64,000 nucleotides of DNA from Diphasiastrum complanatum. Taxonomy: Eukaryota; Streptophyta; Lycopodiopsida; Lycopodiales; Lycopodiaceae. Shown one piece after another: positions 48,245 through 59,679 of this stretch (the stretch's first letter is position 1; every line of letters begins with the position of its first letter). The translations under genes were made by a program, and so were the position numbers. Under the pieces are notes generated by a model. It ran no database searches. It saw nothing but the letters and a program-made list of their open reading frames with translations, and was not told where the DNA came from. The stretch is from positions 36,696,585-36,760,584 of the forward strand of contig CM055102.1 in assembly GCA_029204225.1 (NCBI GenBank), read 5' to 3'.

Positions 48245-48960
48245 TTGTTTATACAGATTCTCAAGAAGATAGCTTTCTACACATAACGAATGGTGCCATT
48301 AAGAAAACCGTGCTCCTCAATTGACTTTGTGCTTCTCTTCAATGAGAAAACTGACAATGGATTACTGGTGCCAAAAAAGTATTTAAAAAACTCTTGGGTT
48401 TCGTTGCATCCATATGCATTCAAGATCACAAAAAAAACAACTGTGAGTATTGATATATTATTTGCACTTCTATTTTTTCATTTTGGATCATATACTTCTA
48501 AAGTGCTAATTTGATTATTTTAAAAATTGCAAGTTTATAACCTTCCAAATAAATGAATGAAAATCATCTGGATCTCTAGTAAAAATTTATCAAAAAGTAT
48601 ACTATCTGAGCTTATGGATGAATGATGGGATAAGAAATAAAATGGAGATATAGAATACAAATCAAAATGTCCTCCACATGCTTTTGTTATCAAATAGAAA
48701 AACAAATGCTCAGTCTCTGCTTCCATTACCAAAAATGGTAAAAGATTTAAAGTAAGTAATTACAACTGGATCAAGACCTGGAACAAAGTGGACACTCTGA
48801 GAGGAGGAATATTGACATAATTTACAATAATGGACTTCTAACTTGTATTGAGGTGGAGGAAGATTGGAGCCTGAGTTACATTAGACAAGAACTATTGCTC
48901 CTACAATATGATATATCCACAAATTTCAAATTGATTTCCAGTGGTAAATTGGTGAGTAGT
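48245..48960 (+). other. Possible host-gene exon remnants
   Basis: Two plus-strand stretches look like exons. The first, about 48290-48441, is open in one frame (FVLLFNEKTDNGLLVPKKYL) and ends at a good donor (AACT then GTGAGT). The second, about 48760-48951, is open in one frame (NIDIIYNNGLLTCIEVEEDW, then IRQELLLLQYDI) and also ends at GTGAGT. The protein family is not recognised, and no full gene can be assembled. They lie in low-copy sequence just before the Copia-2 insertion. Confidence 0.3.
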
Positions 48961-49473
48961 TGTAAACATTTTTATTCTTCTTTAAGAGCTTATATCAACA
49001 ATCAATCATATAATAGCTATTCTTAGATTATTACTTTAAAAGATGTATTTCTAAATGCAACACAATATGAACTAAAAAAAAAAATTAGTATCAAAAAAAT
49101 AAAATTCCATCATCATTATGGAATAGAAAACAAGTAGAAATTGCAATACAATGCTATTATAAAGACACAACTTGATTGTTATAATCCATATTCATATCAA
49201 TAAAAATCCCAAAGATGGATTGTGTACATGTAATCTTGTATCTATATTTTGATGATAATATGTACATGTTTTATGTACACTTGAAATGTAATAAAAGTAA
49301 ATTTCTATTTAATATTTTTTTCTATATTTCCTTGTATAGCAAGAGAAGCATCTGGTAAAATTGCTTGCTCTTGTGCTATTTCAGTATTAGGAGGTTGATA
49401 GAGCACAATCTCTTGTTGCAATCTATACACTTCATCAAGGTTCTATGGTTCGATAGTGAATTGTCATTGACAA
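48961..49473. other. AT-rich low-copy spacer before Copia-2
   Basis: No gene is recognised. After removal of Copia-2 this sequence continues at 55073. Confidence 0.4.
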
Positions 49474-49478
49474 CAAGA

Positions 49479-50169
49479 TGTGAAAAATTGCCTACATTGG
49501 CAAATCTAGCCATGTAGAATATTGTACATTTTGTCAATATTGTTTGTTGGTTACTTGAATGGCCAAAGTGCCACTTGTACATACACACCTAAAGTAGGTT
49601 ACCACGAGTCAAGAGGAGTGGTTGTGTCTATTTGGTAGTGATTCCTACTTTGTAGGATCTAGACCATGATTTATGATGAGATTTGTACCTACCATGCACC
49701 TACCAAGCATGACTCTTGGATCTAGGCTAGTGTTTTCATATTAGGGCAAGAAAGTGGAGTCTACTTCCTTATTACATGCTGTATTTTCACCTAACTTTGC
49801 AAAGGAAGTGTGTTTTACTATGTATTCCCATTCTCCATAGTGAGAAGATAGAAACTTTTTGGAGCCTCAAGGAGAAACTCGAGTTTCCTCTCATTGTATG
49901 GTGATTACTCTTGATTTCCAATGAAACCCAGCCTTGGCACTTTGTAAACACTGTCTACAGGCCGTACTACAGCCTTATTTCCACACGTGTGGAGTTGGAT
50001 TATACTATTTGATCAATGCTTTGATTGTCTCTACTTGTTTCCTATCAAGCTACTAAACTAGATCTTGTTTTCTGATGACTAGTTTCTGATAGATTGTTTA
50101 ACAAGCATACAATCATCTTCTGGATCATTCAAAGATCCATTTATGGTCCTTAGTACTGTACTTTTCACA
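49479..50169 (+). repeat. Copia-2 5' LTR
   Basis: A 691-bp LTR. It contains the perfect palindrome CCACACGTGTGG (49981-49992), a G-box/ABRE-like ACGT-core site. Confidence 0.96.
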
Positions 50170-50182
50170 TGGTATCAGATCC
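50170..50182 (+). other. Copia-2 primer-binding site
   Basis: TGGTATCAGATCC directly follows the LTR; it differs from the usual initiator-Met complement TGGTATCAGAGCC at one position. Confidence 0.85.
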
Positions 50183-50797
50183 AAGTACAAGGCCATTGAT
50201 CTGTGTCTGAATCTAATCCAGTTTTAGCAGGTTTTGGTGCAAAAAGCTAGTATTGGAAGGGCGAGCTGGTATCCAGGTTTTGGTGAGGGGATTTGATCCC
50301 AAACTTTTTCAGGATCAAAATCCGTACTGTTCACACGTGTGGGCATCTCTGAACCAGAATTTAATAACCCATATTCATTGGATCATAGAAAATTCATCTG
50401 GTGTCAGTTTGATGCAATTTTTGGTGCAAATCCTAGGATAAGCTACCAAGATCACTTGCCATTGATTAGTTTTGAGTTTGTTTCATGAAAACTAATTAAT
50501 CTAGGCTGATTTCAGACCTTCTTAAAGTGGAAACTAGGTCTTGAAAGTACAAAGTGAATGAGAGAGATAGAGTCAGTTTTTGTCCAAGAATAGCCAAGAT
50601 TGGCAAGATTTGCTTGAGTGTAGTTTTTATCTCATCTTATCTTCATTCCAGCTTGTGAGGGAGTGATAGAACTGTGATTACAAATCCATGTGTTGGATTT
50701 GAAGTCAACATTTGAGTGAAGCACTGCAAGTTAGAAACCTTTGTGAGTTTCAGGTCCAAACAAATCTATATCTTGTGTGTTGAATCTTGCTAGTAAG

Positions 50798-51945
50798 ATG
50801 GGATCAGTGGGAGCCTACCTTCTAGAAGCTAGTGAGAGGTTAAATTCTACCAATTATGCTATTTGGAAAGTGAGGATGGAGTCACTAATGGTGCTCCAGG
50901 ATCTTTATGAGTTTCTAATAGATGATGAAGATGAACCTCTAGGTGCACAGGAATTAGTGAGATACAAGAAGAGGTCTAGGCTTGCACTTCACTGTATTAA
51001 GATGAATGTAAGCAATGATCTTTTAAGGGAAGTATCATCATGTAAGAGTGCTAAAGAGGCTTGGGAATCTTTAAAATCTATCTATGAGTCTAGTAACACT
51101 TCGAGGGTTCTCATGCTTAGGAATCAGATTCTACAAAGCATGAAGAGGAGTGATGAGAGTGCACAAGATTATGTGCTAATAATCAGGTCTCTCAATAGGG
51201 AGTTAGCTTCCATTGGAGAGAAGATTCAAGATAGTGAGCTTGTTCAGATTGTCCTAAATGGTCTAGGGAGTGGCTTTACAAATTTGGTCCAAAGCTTTGC
51301 AATCCAAGACACTTGCCTACTATAGAAAAGCTACATAGTGTAATAGTAGCTGAAGAGTGTAGGATGTTGCATACCAATGCAAGAATGAATGCTATTTCTC
51401 TGCAGGATGGTGATGAGAAAGCTAATTTCTCATTCAAAAGCAAGAAGAAGACCAATGGCAAGAAGAAGCACTTCAAGGAGACCAAGGAGGAGGATGAGGC
51501 TTCAAGCTCAAAGGGCAAGATCAAAGACAAGTCCAAGTACAAATGTTTTTTCTGTGGAAAGAAAGGACATTTTGCATCAGAATGTCTCAAGAAGAAGAAG
51601 GCACAAGAGGGCAAACAAAGCAACATTGCACATCAGGAGGAGGAGGAGGATGAAGAGTCATCCTTGATGGTTTCCAACAAACTACCATCATCCAAGAGCA
51701 ACACCAATGATTCTTGGTGGATTGATAGTGGGGCAAGTTCCCACATGACATATCAAAAGGACATATTCTCCACCTTACTTTCTTACAATGACTTACATAG
51801 ATCAATCTATACTGCAAGTAGTCAAGAATGTAAGATAAGTGGAATAGGAACAATTCCCTTGTATGTGGGATCATCCAAAAGGATGAACCTTGATAATGTT
51901 CTTTATGTTCCTAAGTTAACCAAGAATTTGCTTAGTGTTGGCTAG
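50798..51945 (+). pseudogene. Copia-2 gag and protease
   Basis: Gag begins at the ATG at 50798 (MGSVGAYLLEASERL), after a leader of about 615 nt. It shows NSTNYAIWKVRMESLMVLQD, then a TSRVLMLRNQILQSMKRSDES segment and ELVQIVLNGLGS. The frame closes at 51323-51325, and a frameshift near 51310 moves to the second frame. That frame has a complete CCHC zinc knuckle (CFFCGKKGHFASEC, from 51544) flanked by Lys-rich sequence, which binds RNA. The protease active site WWIDSGASSHMT (Asp codon 51724) and a VLYVPKLTKNLLSVG linker follow, ending at TAG 51943-51945 in place of a sense codon. One frameshift and one stop are all that break gag-protease. Confidence 0.92.
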
Positions 51946-51948
51946 TTA

Positions 51949-52970
51949 ATGGATAATGGCCTAGATGTACAATTTAAGCATGGAGTTTGTTCCATCCTTA
52001 GAAATGATGAATGTATAGCCAAAGGCTTTAAGCAAGGTATATTGTTTAAGCTTGATGCTAATATTTCAGTGGAGTGTGTTAACTTGGCAAAGGTGGAGCT
52101 ATCAAAGGTGGAACTGTGGCACAAAAGGTTGGGCCACCCCAACTACAAAGCCATGGAATCTATGGTTGCAAAGGAGCTTGCAGTTGGACTCCCCAAGCAT
52201 TTGTCAAAGTGTGGGAAGAGATGTGAAGCATGCAGCCTCTCAAAGGCTCACAAACTACCCTTCTCAAGATCTACATCAAGCACTCTCCTCTTGAACTCAT
52301 CCATTCGGATGTTCATAGTTTTTCACATGAGTCTAATGGTGGTGCCAAGTACTATATATTCTTCATTGATGACTATTCTAGATTTTGTTGGATGTACCTC
52401 TTGTCTAGCAAATCAATGGTGTTTGATTCTTTTGTAAAGTTCAAGACTTTGGTAGAAATTCAACTTAGTACCAAGATTAAGGTATTAAGGAGTGATAATG
52501 GAGGTGAATATATCTCTAATAAGTTGATTGACTTTTGTAGTTCTAATGGCATAAAGAGGGAGCTGTCATGTCCATACACCCCTCAACAAAATGGAGTGAG
52601 TGAGAGAAGAAATAGCTCTCTTTGTGAGTGTGCTAAGGCCTTAAGGCTAGATGCTTCTCTATCCAAACCATTTTGGGGTGAAGCAATAATTTGTGCTAAC
52701 TATTTGTGCATTAGATTGCCAAACCAAGCCATTGGAGGAATCACACCATCCGAGCCATTGAGGCTCACCTATGATGGTCAAGGTGATCAAAGGGAAGGCT
52801 CATCATCTTACACCTTTCTTACTTCAATGTTAGATGAGCCAACATGCTATGAAGATTCTTGTAAATCTAAAAGTTGGATGGATGCTATGCAAGTAGAGTA
52901 TGATGCTCTTATTGAGAATCATACTTGGGATTTTGTGGATCTTCCTCTTGCAAGTGGGTGTTTAGATTGA
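51949..52970 (+). pseudogene. Copia-2 integrase
   Basis: The frame continues after the stop at 51943 (51949-52437), then shifts near 52270 into 52230-52970. It contains the HHCC finger (WHKRLGHPNYKAM, CEACSLSKAHK) and a full catalytic core: LELIHSDVHSF with the first Asp, LRSDNGGEYIS with the second (about 52491), and PQQNGVSERRNSS with the Glu (about 52600). After GGITPSEPL the usual HLKVFGC and FLGYS blocks are missing, and the sequence passes to the short linker before RT (SWMDAMQVEYDALIENHTWDFVDLP). About 100 or more residues of the integrase C-terminal region are therefore deleted. Catalytic residues are intact. Confidence 0.9.
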
Positions 52971-54301
52971 AGTATAATCAAGATGGATCAATAAGCAAGC
53001 ATAAAGCTAGGCTTGTTGCCAAAGGTTTTTTACAAACCAAAGGCATTGATTATGATGAGACATTTGCTCCTGTGGCTAAGCTTGTTACTATCAGGTTGAT
53101 CATTAGTCTTGCTACAACCTTTAATTGGGAGCTATTCCAACTTGACTTCACAAATGCATTCCTCAATGGTTATTTGGAGGAAGAGATCTACATGAGGCAA
53201 CCCGAGGGCTTCATCAAGGCAAAGCATGAAGGAAAGGTGTGTTTTTTGAAGAAGAGCCTTTATGGGCTCAAGCAAGCACCTAGAGCATGGTACTCTAGGC
53301 TAAACTCTTTTCTCACTTCTATCAATTTTGTAATGAGTGCCTATGATCCATCATTGTATATAAGTTCTCATAATGGCATGATCATTATTCTTGTTTTGTA
53401 TGTAGATGACATTATCTTGAGTGGTAATGATCTAGATGGAATTAGAGATGTAAAAATTGCTTTAGCAAAAGAGTTTAAGATGGTAGATCTCGGCCTATTG
53501 AGCTTCATTCTTGAAATAGAGGTTATTAGAGGATGTGACTTTAGCTTCATTTGTCAATCTAAATATGCTACATCCATCCTAGATAGATTTGGAATGAAGA
53601 ATTGTAAAGGCATTGAGACACCAATGGAGCAACATGTAAAAGCATCTATTGGTTGTGATGAAGCATCCTTTGAGGACATCACATTATATAGAAGGCTTAT
53701 TGGCTCCTTGATCTATTTAACTATAACTAGACCTGATCTTAGTTATAGTCTTGGAAAGTTAAGCCAATTCATGCAAAGTCCTCCACTTTCACATTGGAAG
53801 ATGGCCAAAAGAGTTCTTAGATACATTTCATTCACTAAGAATTTTGGTATTTTGTATAGAAGAACTAATCTTGGCTTAAGAGCCTATAGTGACTCGAATT
53901 TTGCAGGTGACAAAGTGGATAGAAGATCAACAAGTGCCTTTGCCACCTTTCTATGTGATGGAGTAGTATCATGGCTTTCCAAAAAGCAAGATACCATCTC
54001 CCTATCTTCCACAGAATCCGAATTCAAGGCCTTGACATCAACATGCAAGGAGGTCTTGTGGCTCAAAAGGCTATTGGTGGAGCTTCATGTCATGGAGGAG
54101 GAGATCCCTATCATCTATTGTGACAACCAATCAGCCCAACCACTTGCAACTAATCCTACATTCCATGCAAGGAGCAAACACATCGAAATTGCTCATCATT
54201 TTGTGAGGGAAAAAGTGCAAGCTAAAGAGATCAAGCTCCAACACGTGTCATCATCAAGTTGCTTGGCTGATTTGTTTACTAAACCTTTACCTAAAGATTA
54301 A
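52925..54301 (+). pseudogene. Copia-2 reverse transcriptase and RNase H
   Basis: A long intact frame entered by a frameshift at about 52950-52965, it continues to the pol stop TAA at 54299-54301. RT motifs are complete: KWVFRLKY, KARLVAKGFLQ, ETFAPVAKLVTIR, QLDFTNAFLNG, YGLKQAPRAWYSRL, and catalytic YVDD at 53399-53410. RNase H follows with TRPDLSYSLGKLS, YSDSNFAGDKVDRRSTS, VVSWLSKKQDTISLSSTESEFKAL, YCDNQSAQ and HARSKHIEIAHHFVREKV, ending in CLADLFTKPLPKD. No stop interrupts more than 450 residues, consistent with a recent insertion. It probably supplied active RT if translated in frame with gag in a less damaged sister copy. Confidence 0.93.
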
Positions 54302-54376
54302 TTTGTCAAGCTTAGATCTTCAATTGGAGTTATTGATAAAAGCATTGTGATCTCCAAGGATAGATTTGAGGAGGAG

Positions 54377-55067
54377 TGTGAAAAATTGCCTACATTGGCA
54401 AATCTAGCCATGTAGAATATTGTACATTTTGTCAATATTGTTTGTTGGTTACTTGAATGGCCAAAGTGCCACTTGTACATACACACCTAAAGTAGGTTAC
54501 CACGAGTCAAGAGGAGTGGTTGTGTCTATTTGGTAGTGATTCCTACTTTGTAGGATCTAGACCATGATTTATGATGAGATTTGTACCTACCATGCACCTA
54601 CCAAGCATGACTCTTGGATCTAGGCTAGGGTTTCCATATTAGGGCAAGAAAGTGGAGTCTACTTCCTTATTACATGCTGGATTTTCACCTAACTTTGCAA
54701 AGGAAATGTGTGTTACTATGTATTCCCATTCTCCATAGTGAGAAGATAGAAACTTTTTGGAGCCTCAAGGAGAAACTCGAGTTTCCTCTCATTGTATGGT
54801 GATTACTCTTGATTTCCAATGAAACCCAGCTTTGGCACTTTGTAAACACTGTCTACAGGCCGTACTACAGCCTTATTTCCACACGTGTGGAGTTGGATTA
54901 TACTATTTGATCAATGCTTTGATTGTCTCTACTTGTGTCCTATCAAGCTGCTAAACTAGATCTTGTTTTCTGATGACTAGTTTCTGATAGATTGTTTAAC
55001 AAACATACAATCACCTTGTGGATCATTCAAAGATCCATTTATGGTCCTTAGTACTGTACTTTTCACA
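54377..55067 (+). repeat. Copia-2 3' LTR
   Basis: A 691-bp LTR, preceded by purine tract TTGAGGAGGAG (54366-54376) and followed by the target duplication CAAGA. The palindrome CCACACGTGTGG recurs at 54879-54890. Confidence 0.96.
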
Positions 55068-55072
55068 CAAGA

Positions 55073-55508
55073 TGGATAAGTAACTTTCTAAAAATGACAC
55101 TAAAGAAATAGGATTTAAAATAAGAAAACGTTAAATGAACAAACCTGTCAAAGCCAAATTACAAAATATATATGTATATAACTTTATTGAGATCAACGTC
55201 TACTTGAAAATTTACCACTCAAATTGTACAACATGAACCAATACACAACTGAACCAATCCCTCTATTGTACAGACTGCATATATTGAATGAAAACTATTA
55301 ATATTATGACAAATAATTTTTTTGGAAAAATATGCAAAAATGAAATCCATAAAAAGATTTAAACTCGCAATAATGTTTATCTTAATAGATTTCATTTGTG
55401 TTTCACCAACTGAAGTGGCGGTTGTCGATATATGTCGAATGACCAAAAAAAGCAAAGCATCGAATTTTCTATATGTAGTGTCAGTTGATTTTATTTTTAC
55501 ACAGAGAA
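55073..55508. other. Low-copy host segment between Copia-2 and Copia-3
   Basis: AT-rich sequence continuing 48961-49478. It has opposite-strand open frames (55219-55455 minus, 55322-55537 plus) without family features; the last part of the plus frame runs into the Copia-3 LTR. It may be intronic sequence of the gene suggested at 48245-48960. Confidence 0.4.
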
Positions 55509-55513
55509 AATTT

Positions 55514-56334
55514 TGTGAGAAATTGGCAAAAATCTAGCTTGGTATTTTTTTATGATAGAAGTTTGTAAGTGAATCTCACATGTGTGGAGGATGTTCCCAC
55601 GTGTGGAGAATTGTAGAGTAAATCAAAATGTTTGATATAGGGGTCTCATAGAATTTCATAGTCAAGCATTTAGGTGTAGGATGTTGATAGGGTCAAATTT
55701 GGCATAGATGGCAAATTATCCATTTCCACTTGTAATGCCACTATTGAGCCAAAATAGAGCCAAACTTGTGCCAATTAGAGTGTAGACAAGTGTCATGCTT
55801 TTTTTTTATGAAGCTTAAGAAGTCCAATAGGATTTAGAGGTGGAACCTTGTGAGGTCCAATAGAAAATTGAGGTGTGCTTGAATATAGTCCAATAGAATT
55901 TAGAGGTGCATGGATCAATGGTCCAATAGGATTAAGAGGTGGCAAAGTGTGATCCAATCATAGTTAAGCATAGTGGTAGCTCATGAATCTATTAGTATCA
56001 TTGTACTCCTCCTTTTGGATCTAATTGATTTTGAGATTGAGTGGATTTTGAGTGTCATTGAATTTCTAGCTTTCTCTCTCTACCCGAGAGCTCATGATGG
56101 TTTTTCTCTCTCTACCCGAGGAGAGCAGCTTGTTTTTACTTAGAATACTTTTGGAACACTTCCCACACATGTGAGTGAGAGTTGGAAGTGATTGAATGCA
56201 TGTAGTAGTGTGTTTTTGCCATAGAATCAAAGATAGATCTTGAATCTCAATCTAGTCTTGATCTTGGTGCATCTACACACCTTAGGAGATCACAAGTACA
56301 TGTAGTGGACAATCCACACGTGTGAAATTCAACA
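55514..56334 (+). repeat. Copia-3 5' LTR
   Basis: An 821-bp LTR with several ACGT-core strings: CCCACGTGTGG near 55596, CCACACGTGTG at 56314-56324, and the related CACACATGTG near 56162. Confidence 0.95.
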
Positions 56335-56347
56335 TGGTATCAGAGCC
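56335..56347 (+). other. Copia-3 primer-binding site
   Basis: TGGTATCAGAGCC directly follows the LTR end, the initiator-Met type. Confidence 0.9.
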
Positions 56348-57091
56348 TACCTAAGGTTACCATGCATTTTGATCCATTTGAGTGAAAACTATTCATCAAT
56401 CTTGAGCTAGAAATTGTCAAGGCCCATTTTCCTAGCTATCTTGTTCAATTTTGGATCAAAAGATATCAAAAGGACATTGATTGGGTCTGATCTTGTACTG
56501 TACGGAATCAGGTGCTCAGACACGTGTGAGGAACATCCAATTTCAGTTTGGGAGTTCTCTTTCATGTTTGATCCAAAAATCTTTCTAGATAGCTTGTTTT
56601 GAAGCTATTTTTGTCTAGTTTCTGATGCAATCAGTTTCATTCCATTTGGTTGAGCCAATCAAAAGTTATAAGATTTTGAAGAGGGTTAGGTAGGGCACCT
56701 AGACCTGGGTGCACACATTTGGTTTGGTCAAAAGATTGCTTGTTTGATCCAAAATCACAGTTGAATGCTTACCAATCTCATCTATATGTGATCTAGGCAC
56801 TGTTTTGAGATCTTAGCCATTTTGTTTCCTGCAATATCATTGTATTTGAGTCAAATTTGGTTTCTTAGTGTATTTCACACGTGCTAAGAGTGTTTAATCC
56901 TAACTTTGCCCATACTCCATCATTTGATGTGAAGTAGATCTAGTTTTGGAGAGATTGAGATAGCTAGTGAGAATCATCTCACAGTTTGTTGCAAGATCTT
57001 GCATAGGAGATGGTAGCACACCATTATTGGATCCTATAGTGAGAGAGAAGCAACATTTTTTGTTCATCACTTTTATTTATCTCCACTTTAC

Positions 57092-57352
57092 ATGACTTCA
57101 ATGAGTTCATACTTGTTGCAACCAAGTGAGAGATTGTCTACTTCCAATTATTCAATATGGAAGTTGAGGATGGAGTCCATCTTGATACTCCAAGATGTGA
57201 TGGACATTGTACTTGGGATTGAGGAGGAGCCTCAAGTCCTTCAAGAAGTACAAAAATACAAGAAGAGAGCTAGGATGGCTCTCCACTACATTAAGATAAA
57301 TGTCTCTAATGAGATATTGAGGGAGATTGGTGATTGTTCTACATCCAAGTAA
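57092..57352 (+). pseudogene. Copia-3 gag N-terminal part
   Basis: The ATG at 57092 opens an 86-residue frame with SSYLLQPSERLSTSNYSIWK, LRMESILILQDV and KYKKRARMALHYIKINVSNEILREIGDCSTSK. This is collinear with the first part of Copia-2 gag. It stops at 57350-57352. Compared with Copia-2, about 40 residues (the A-EAWESLKSIYESSNTSRVL block) are missing at this point, and the frame changes, so the break is a deletion. The leader before the ATG is about 750 nt. Confidence 0.9.
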
Positions 57353-57354
57353 TG

Positions 57355-59171
57355 TTTTGAGAGTCAAGGATATTCATAGGGAGCTTGCATGTATTGGTGA
57401 CTCAATCAATCAAAGTGAGCTAGTCCAAGTCATTCTCAATGGCTTGAGAGATGAATATGACAACCTTGTCCAATCCTATGCTATTAAGGAGGAGCTACCA
57501 AGTTTGGAGGCCCTTCAAAGTGTGCTTATTTCTGAAGAATCAAGACAAGAGTACAAACTCTTGAGGATGGACAAGCTATCACTCAATCATGATGATGGCA
57601 AAGTTCTATTTGCCAAGCACAAAGAGAGGAGTAAGAAGCAACACCATCACTTCTCTAATGACAAAGCTAAAGACCAAGATGGAGAGGAGGAGGATACCTC
57701 TCATGCTTCTAATTCAAATCTCAAGAAGAAGATGATCAAGTGTTTTTATTGTGGCAAGAAAGGCCATTATGCCACCAATTGCTTCAAGAAGAAGAATCAA
57801 CTCAATCAAGCCAACATCACCAATGAGAAAGAAGACTATATTGCAAGTGATGGAGAAGGCTCTCTTATGGCATCAAGCTTCTCCTCTTCCACCTTCAACA
57901 AGGATGACTCATGGTATATTGATAGTGGAGCATCTTCACATATGTGTGGCTCCAAGAACTTTTTTTCATCTATTATGCCTTATGATGGAGTCAAGAAGAC
58001 CATATACTTTGCAAGTAAGCATGAGTGCAATATTGAAGGAGTAGGGATTATTCCCTTGAAGCTTGCATCTTCTAAAGATCTCTTTCTCAACAATGTTCTT
58101 TTTGTCCCAAAGCTTACAAAGAACATCTTAAGTGTTGGCCAACTTCTTGATAGTGACTTTGATGTCAATTTCAATATTGACAATTGTGTGATTAAGAAGG
58201 ATGGTGAGATCCTTGCATATGGATCAAGATTTGAAGGCATCTACAAATTTGATCCAAGTGAGAGTGCAAACTCTCTTGATGTTTCTTATATTTCCAATAT
58301 TTCAAAGGAGGAGGATTACACAAGATGCACATATCTTCTCTCTTCAAGTATTATGGTGTATGATTATTCCTTATTATTCAAAGCATATGTTGAGAAGAAA
58401 TTCTCATTGAAGATCAAAGCTTTGAGGAGTATTGGAGCTCTTGAAGGAATAGCACCATATGAAGTTTTATTCAAGATGAAGCCTAAGGTTGATCACCTTA
58501 GTGAACTTCGTAATGCTTGCTTTGCATATATTCCCTTGGAAACAAAAAGGAAGGATGATCCAAGCTCATGGATCATGATTGGATACTCATCCATCAAGGA
58601 GGCCTTTAGTGTCTTTACACTCTCTATTTCAAATGTGATGGTGAATAGAGATGTCATATTGCATGAAGATTCAATCTTGGAAGTGGCCGAGATCAAGGCT
58701 TCTCAAGAAGCATCACAAGTTATCCTTTTTGAAGGTATTCAAGTTATGATGGGGCCAATGTGTGAGGAGGAGTTTCTTCTTCATATGATTTCAATAAGAT
58801 CTTCAAGATGCATGGCCGAGTCTTTATGGCTCACCTTACATGGCAAAGAGGGGCATATTTCATGTTGTATCTACTACAACACATTCATATATGCTTCTCT
58901 CCCTTTGTTTGAAATGCTATCTTGCTTCATTGAATTTTTTGGATCTCAAAGTTCAAGAAAAGCTATACTAGTTTTGTATGATGCTTATGGTATGGACATG
59001 TTTCTTGTCATTATTGACTTAGATGTGTTTCCAATACTTTTTGAAAGCAAGATATTGTATTGTGTCAAAAGTATGCTCTTGGTTCTAGTAAGAACAAGAT
59101 TGAGGTTGGTACTCACTTTTTTGAAAATCATGTTTTCACATGTTTTGAGGCAAATTGTAAACTGCTCTTGA
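57355..59171 (+). pseudogene. Copia-3 gag end, protease, damaged integrase and novel C-terminal region
   Basis: One uninterrupted frame of about 600 residues follows the gag deletion. In order: gag C-terminus (ELVQVILNGLRDEYDNLVQS); CCHC knuckle CFYCGKKGHYATNC (from 57741); protease active site WYIDSGASSHMC (Asp codon 57921); VLFVPKLTKNILSVG linker. Then integrase pieces, with the HHCC finger and the LRSDNGGEY-to-QQNGVAER core deleted (ALRSIGALEGIAPYEVLFKMKP is the scar). The frame continues for about 200 residues that show no RT motif, including hydrophobic stretches (LFEMLSCFIEFF, FLVIIDLDVFPILFE). A second frame at 59060-59242 has SKNKIEVGTHFFENHV, faintly like the RNase H end. The unbroken frame in a young insertion suggests that this shortened protein was itself transmitted. 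Confidence 0.85.
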
Positions 59172-59679
59172 GATTAAGTGAAGCATCCAAAGTGGACACT
59201 TACATCCTTGAGAGAGTAACTAGCCTAAAAAGATCAAGATAGTCTTTGATATCAAGATTAGATCCATCATTGATATAGTTCATTATATGTGGACTAGTCA
59301 AGCTAGAAAGCATAATCTTGATAATCATCATTGTTTCACATCTTATGATCTTGATCTCCATGATCCTTATGAGGCTTGGAAGCCTCAGATTTCTCTATTT
59401 ATGGTGCATCCATCATGCAAGTGGAACTTTCAAGGCAAAGATCATCATCAAGCATGGAGGAAGCCCATGATAATAGTGGCATATTGGTGGAGCACTCTTC
59501 AAAGGCATTGGCAAGAGATCTCTACCAAAGAGATCTTATCATGGATATGGTGAGGGTGCTGCTATGATGGATCCCTTGGCTGATCTTCACTTCTTATGCA
59601 TACCAAAGGATCCACTCAAAAAGATTTACAAACTTCTCAAGTGATCTAGTACCTTTCCAAGCTATTTTTTGAGGAGGAG
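59172..59679 (+). other. Copia-3 3' internal region
   Basis: There is no RT or RNase H motif. Short frames (59287-59567) are Trp/His-rich, without family features. The sequence may be a rearranged remnant of pol or captured sequence. Confidence 0.5.

Larger units (their letters stand above)
49479..55067 (+). mobile_element. Copia-2: young Ty1/Copia retrotransposon
   Basis: Both LTRs are 691 bp (49479-50169 and 54377-55067), start TGTGAAAAATTGCC and end TTTTCACA. The target duplication CAAGA is at 49474-49478 and 55068-55072. A PBS follows the 5' LTR and a purine tract (TTGAGGAGGAG) precedes the 3' LTR. I count about 11 LTR differences (about 98 percent identity), so insertion is recent. Internal order is gag, protease, integrase, RT, RNase H. 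It has one in-frame stop, three frameshifts and a deletion between the integrase core and RT, so this copy is not autonomous, although all catalytic motifs can be read. Confidence 0.96.

Noticed and set aside
50777-50797. Earlier start for Copia-2 gag
   Set aside because: The codon at 50777 is GTG; the ATG at 50798 matches the expected gag start before GAYLLEASERL.
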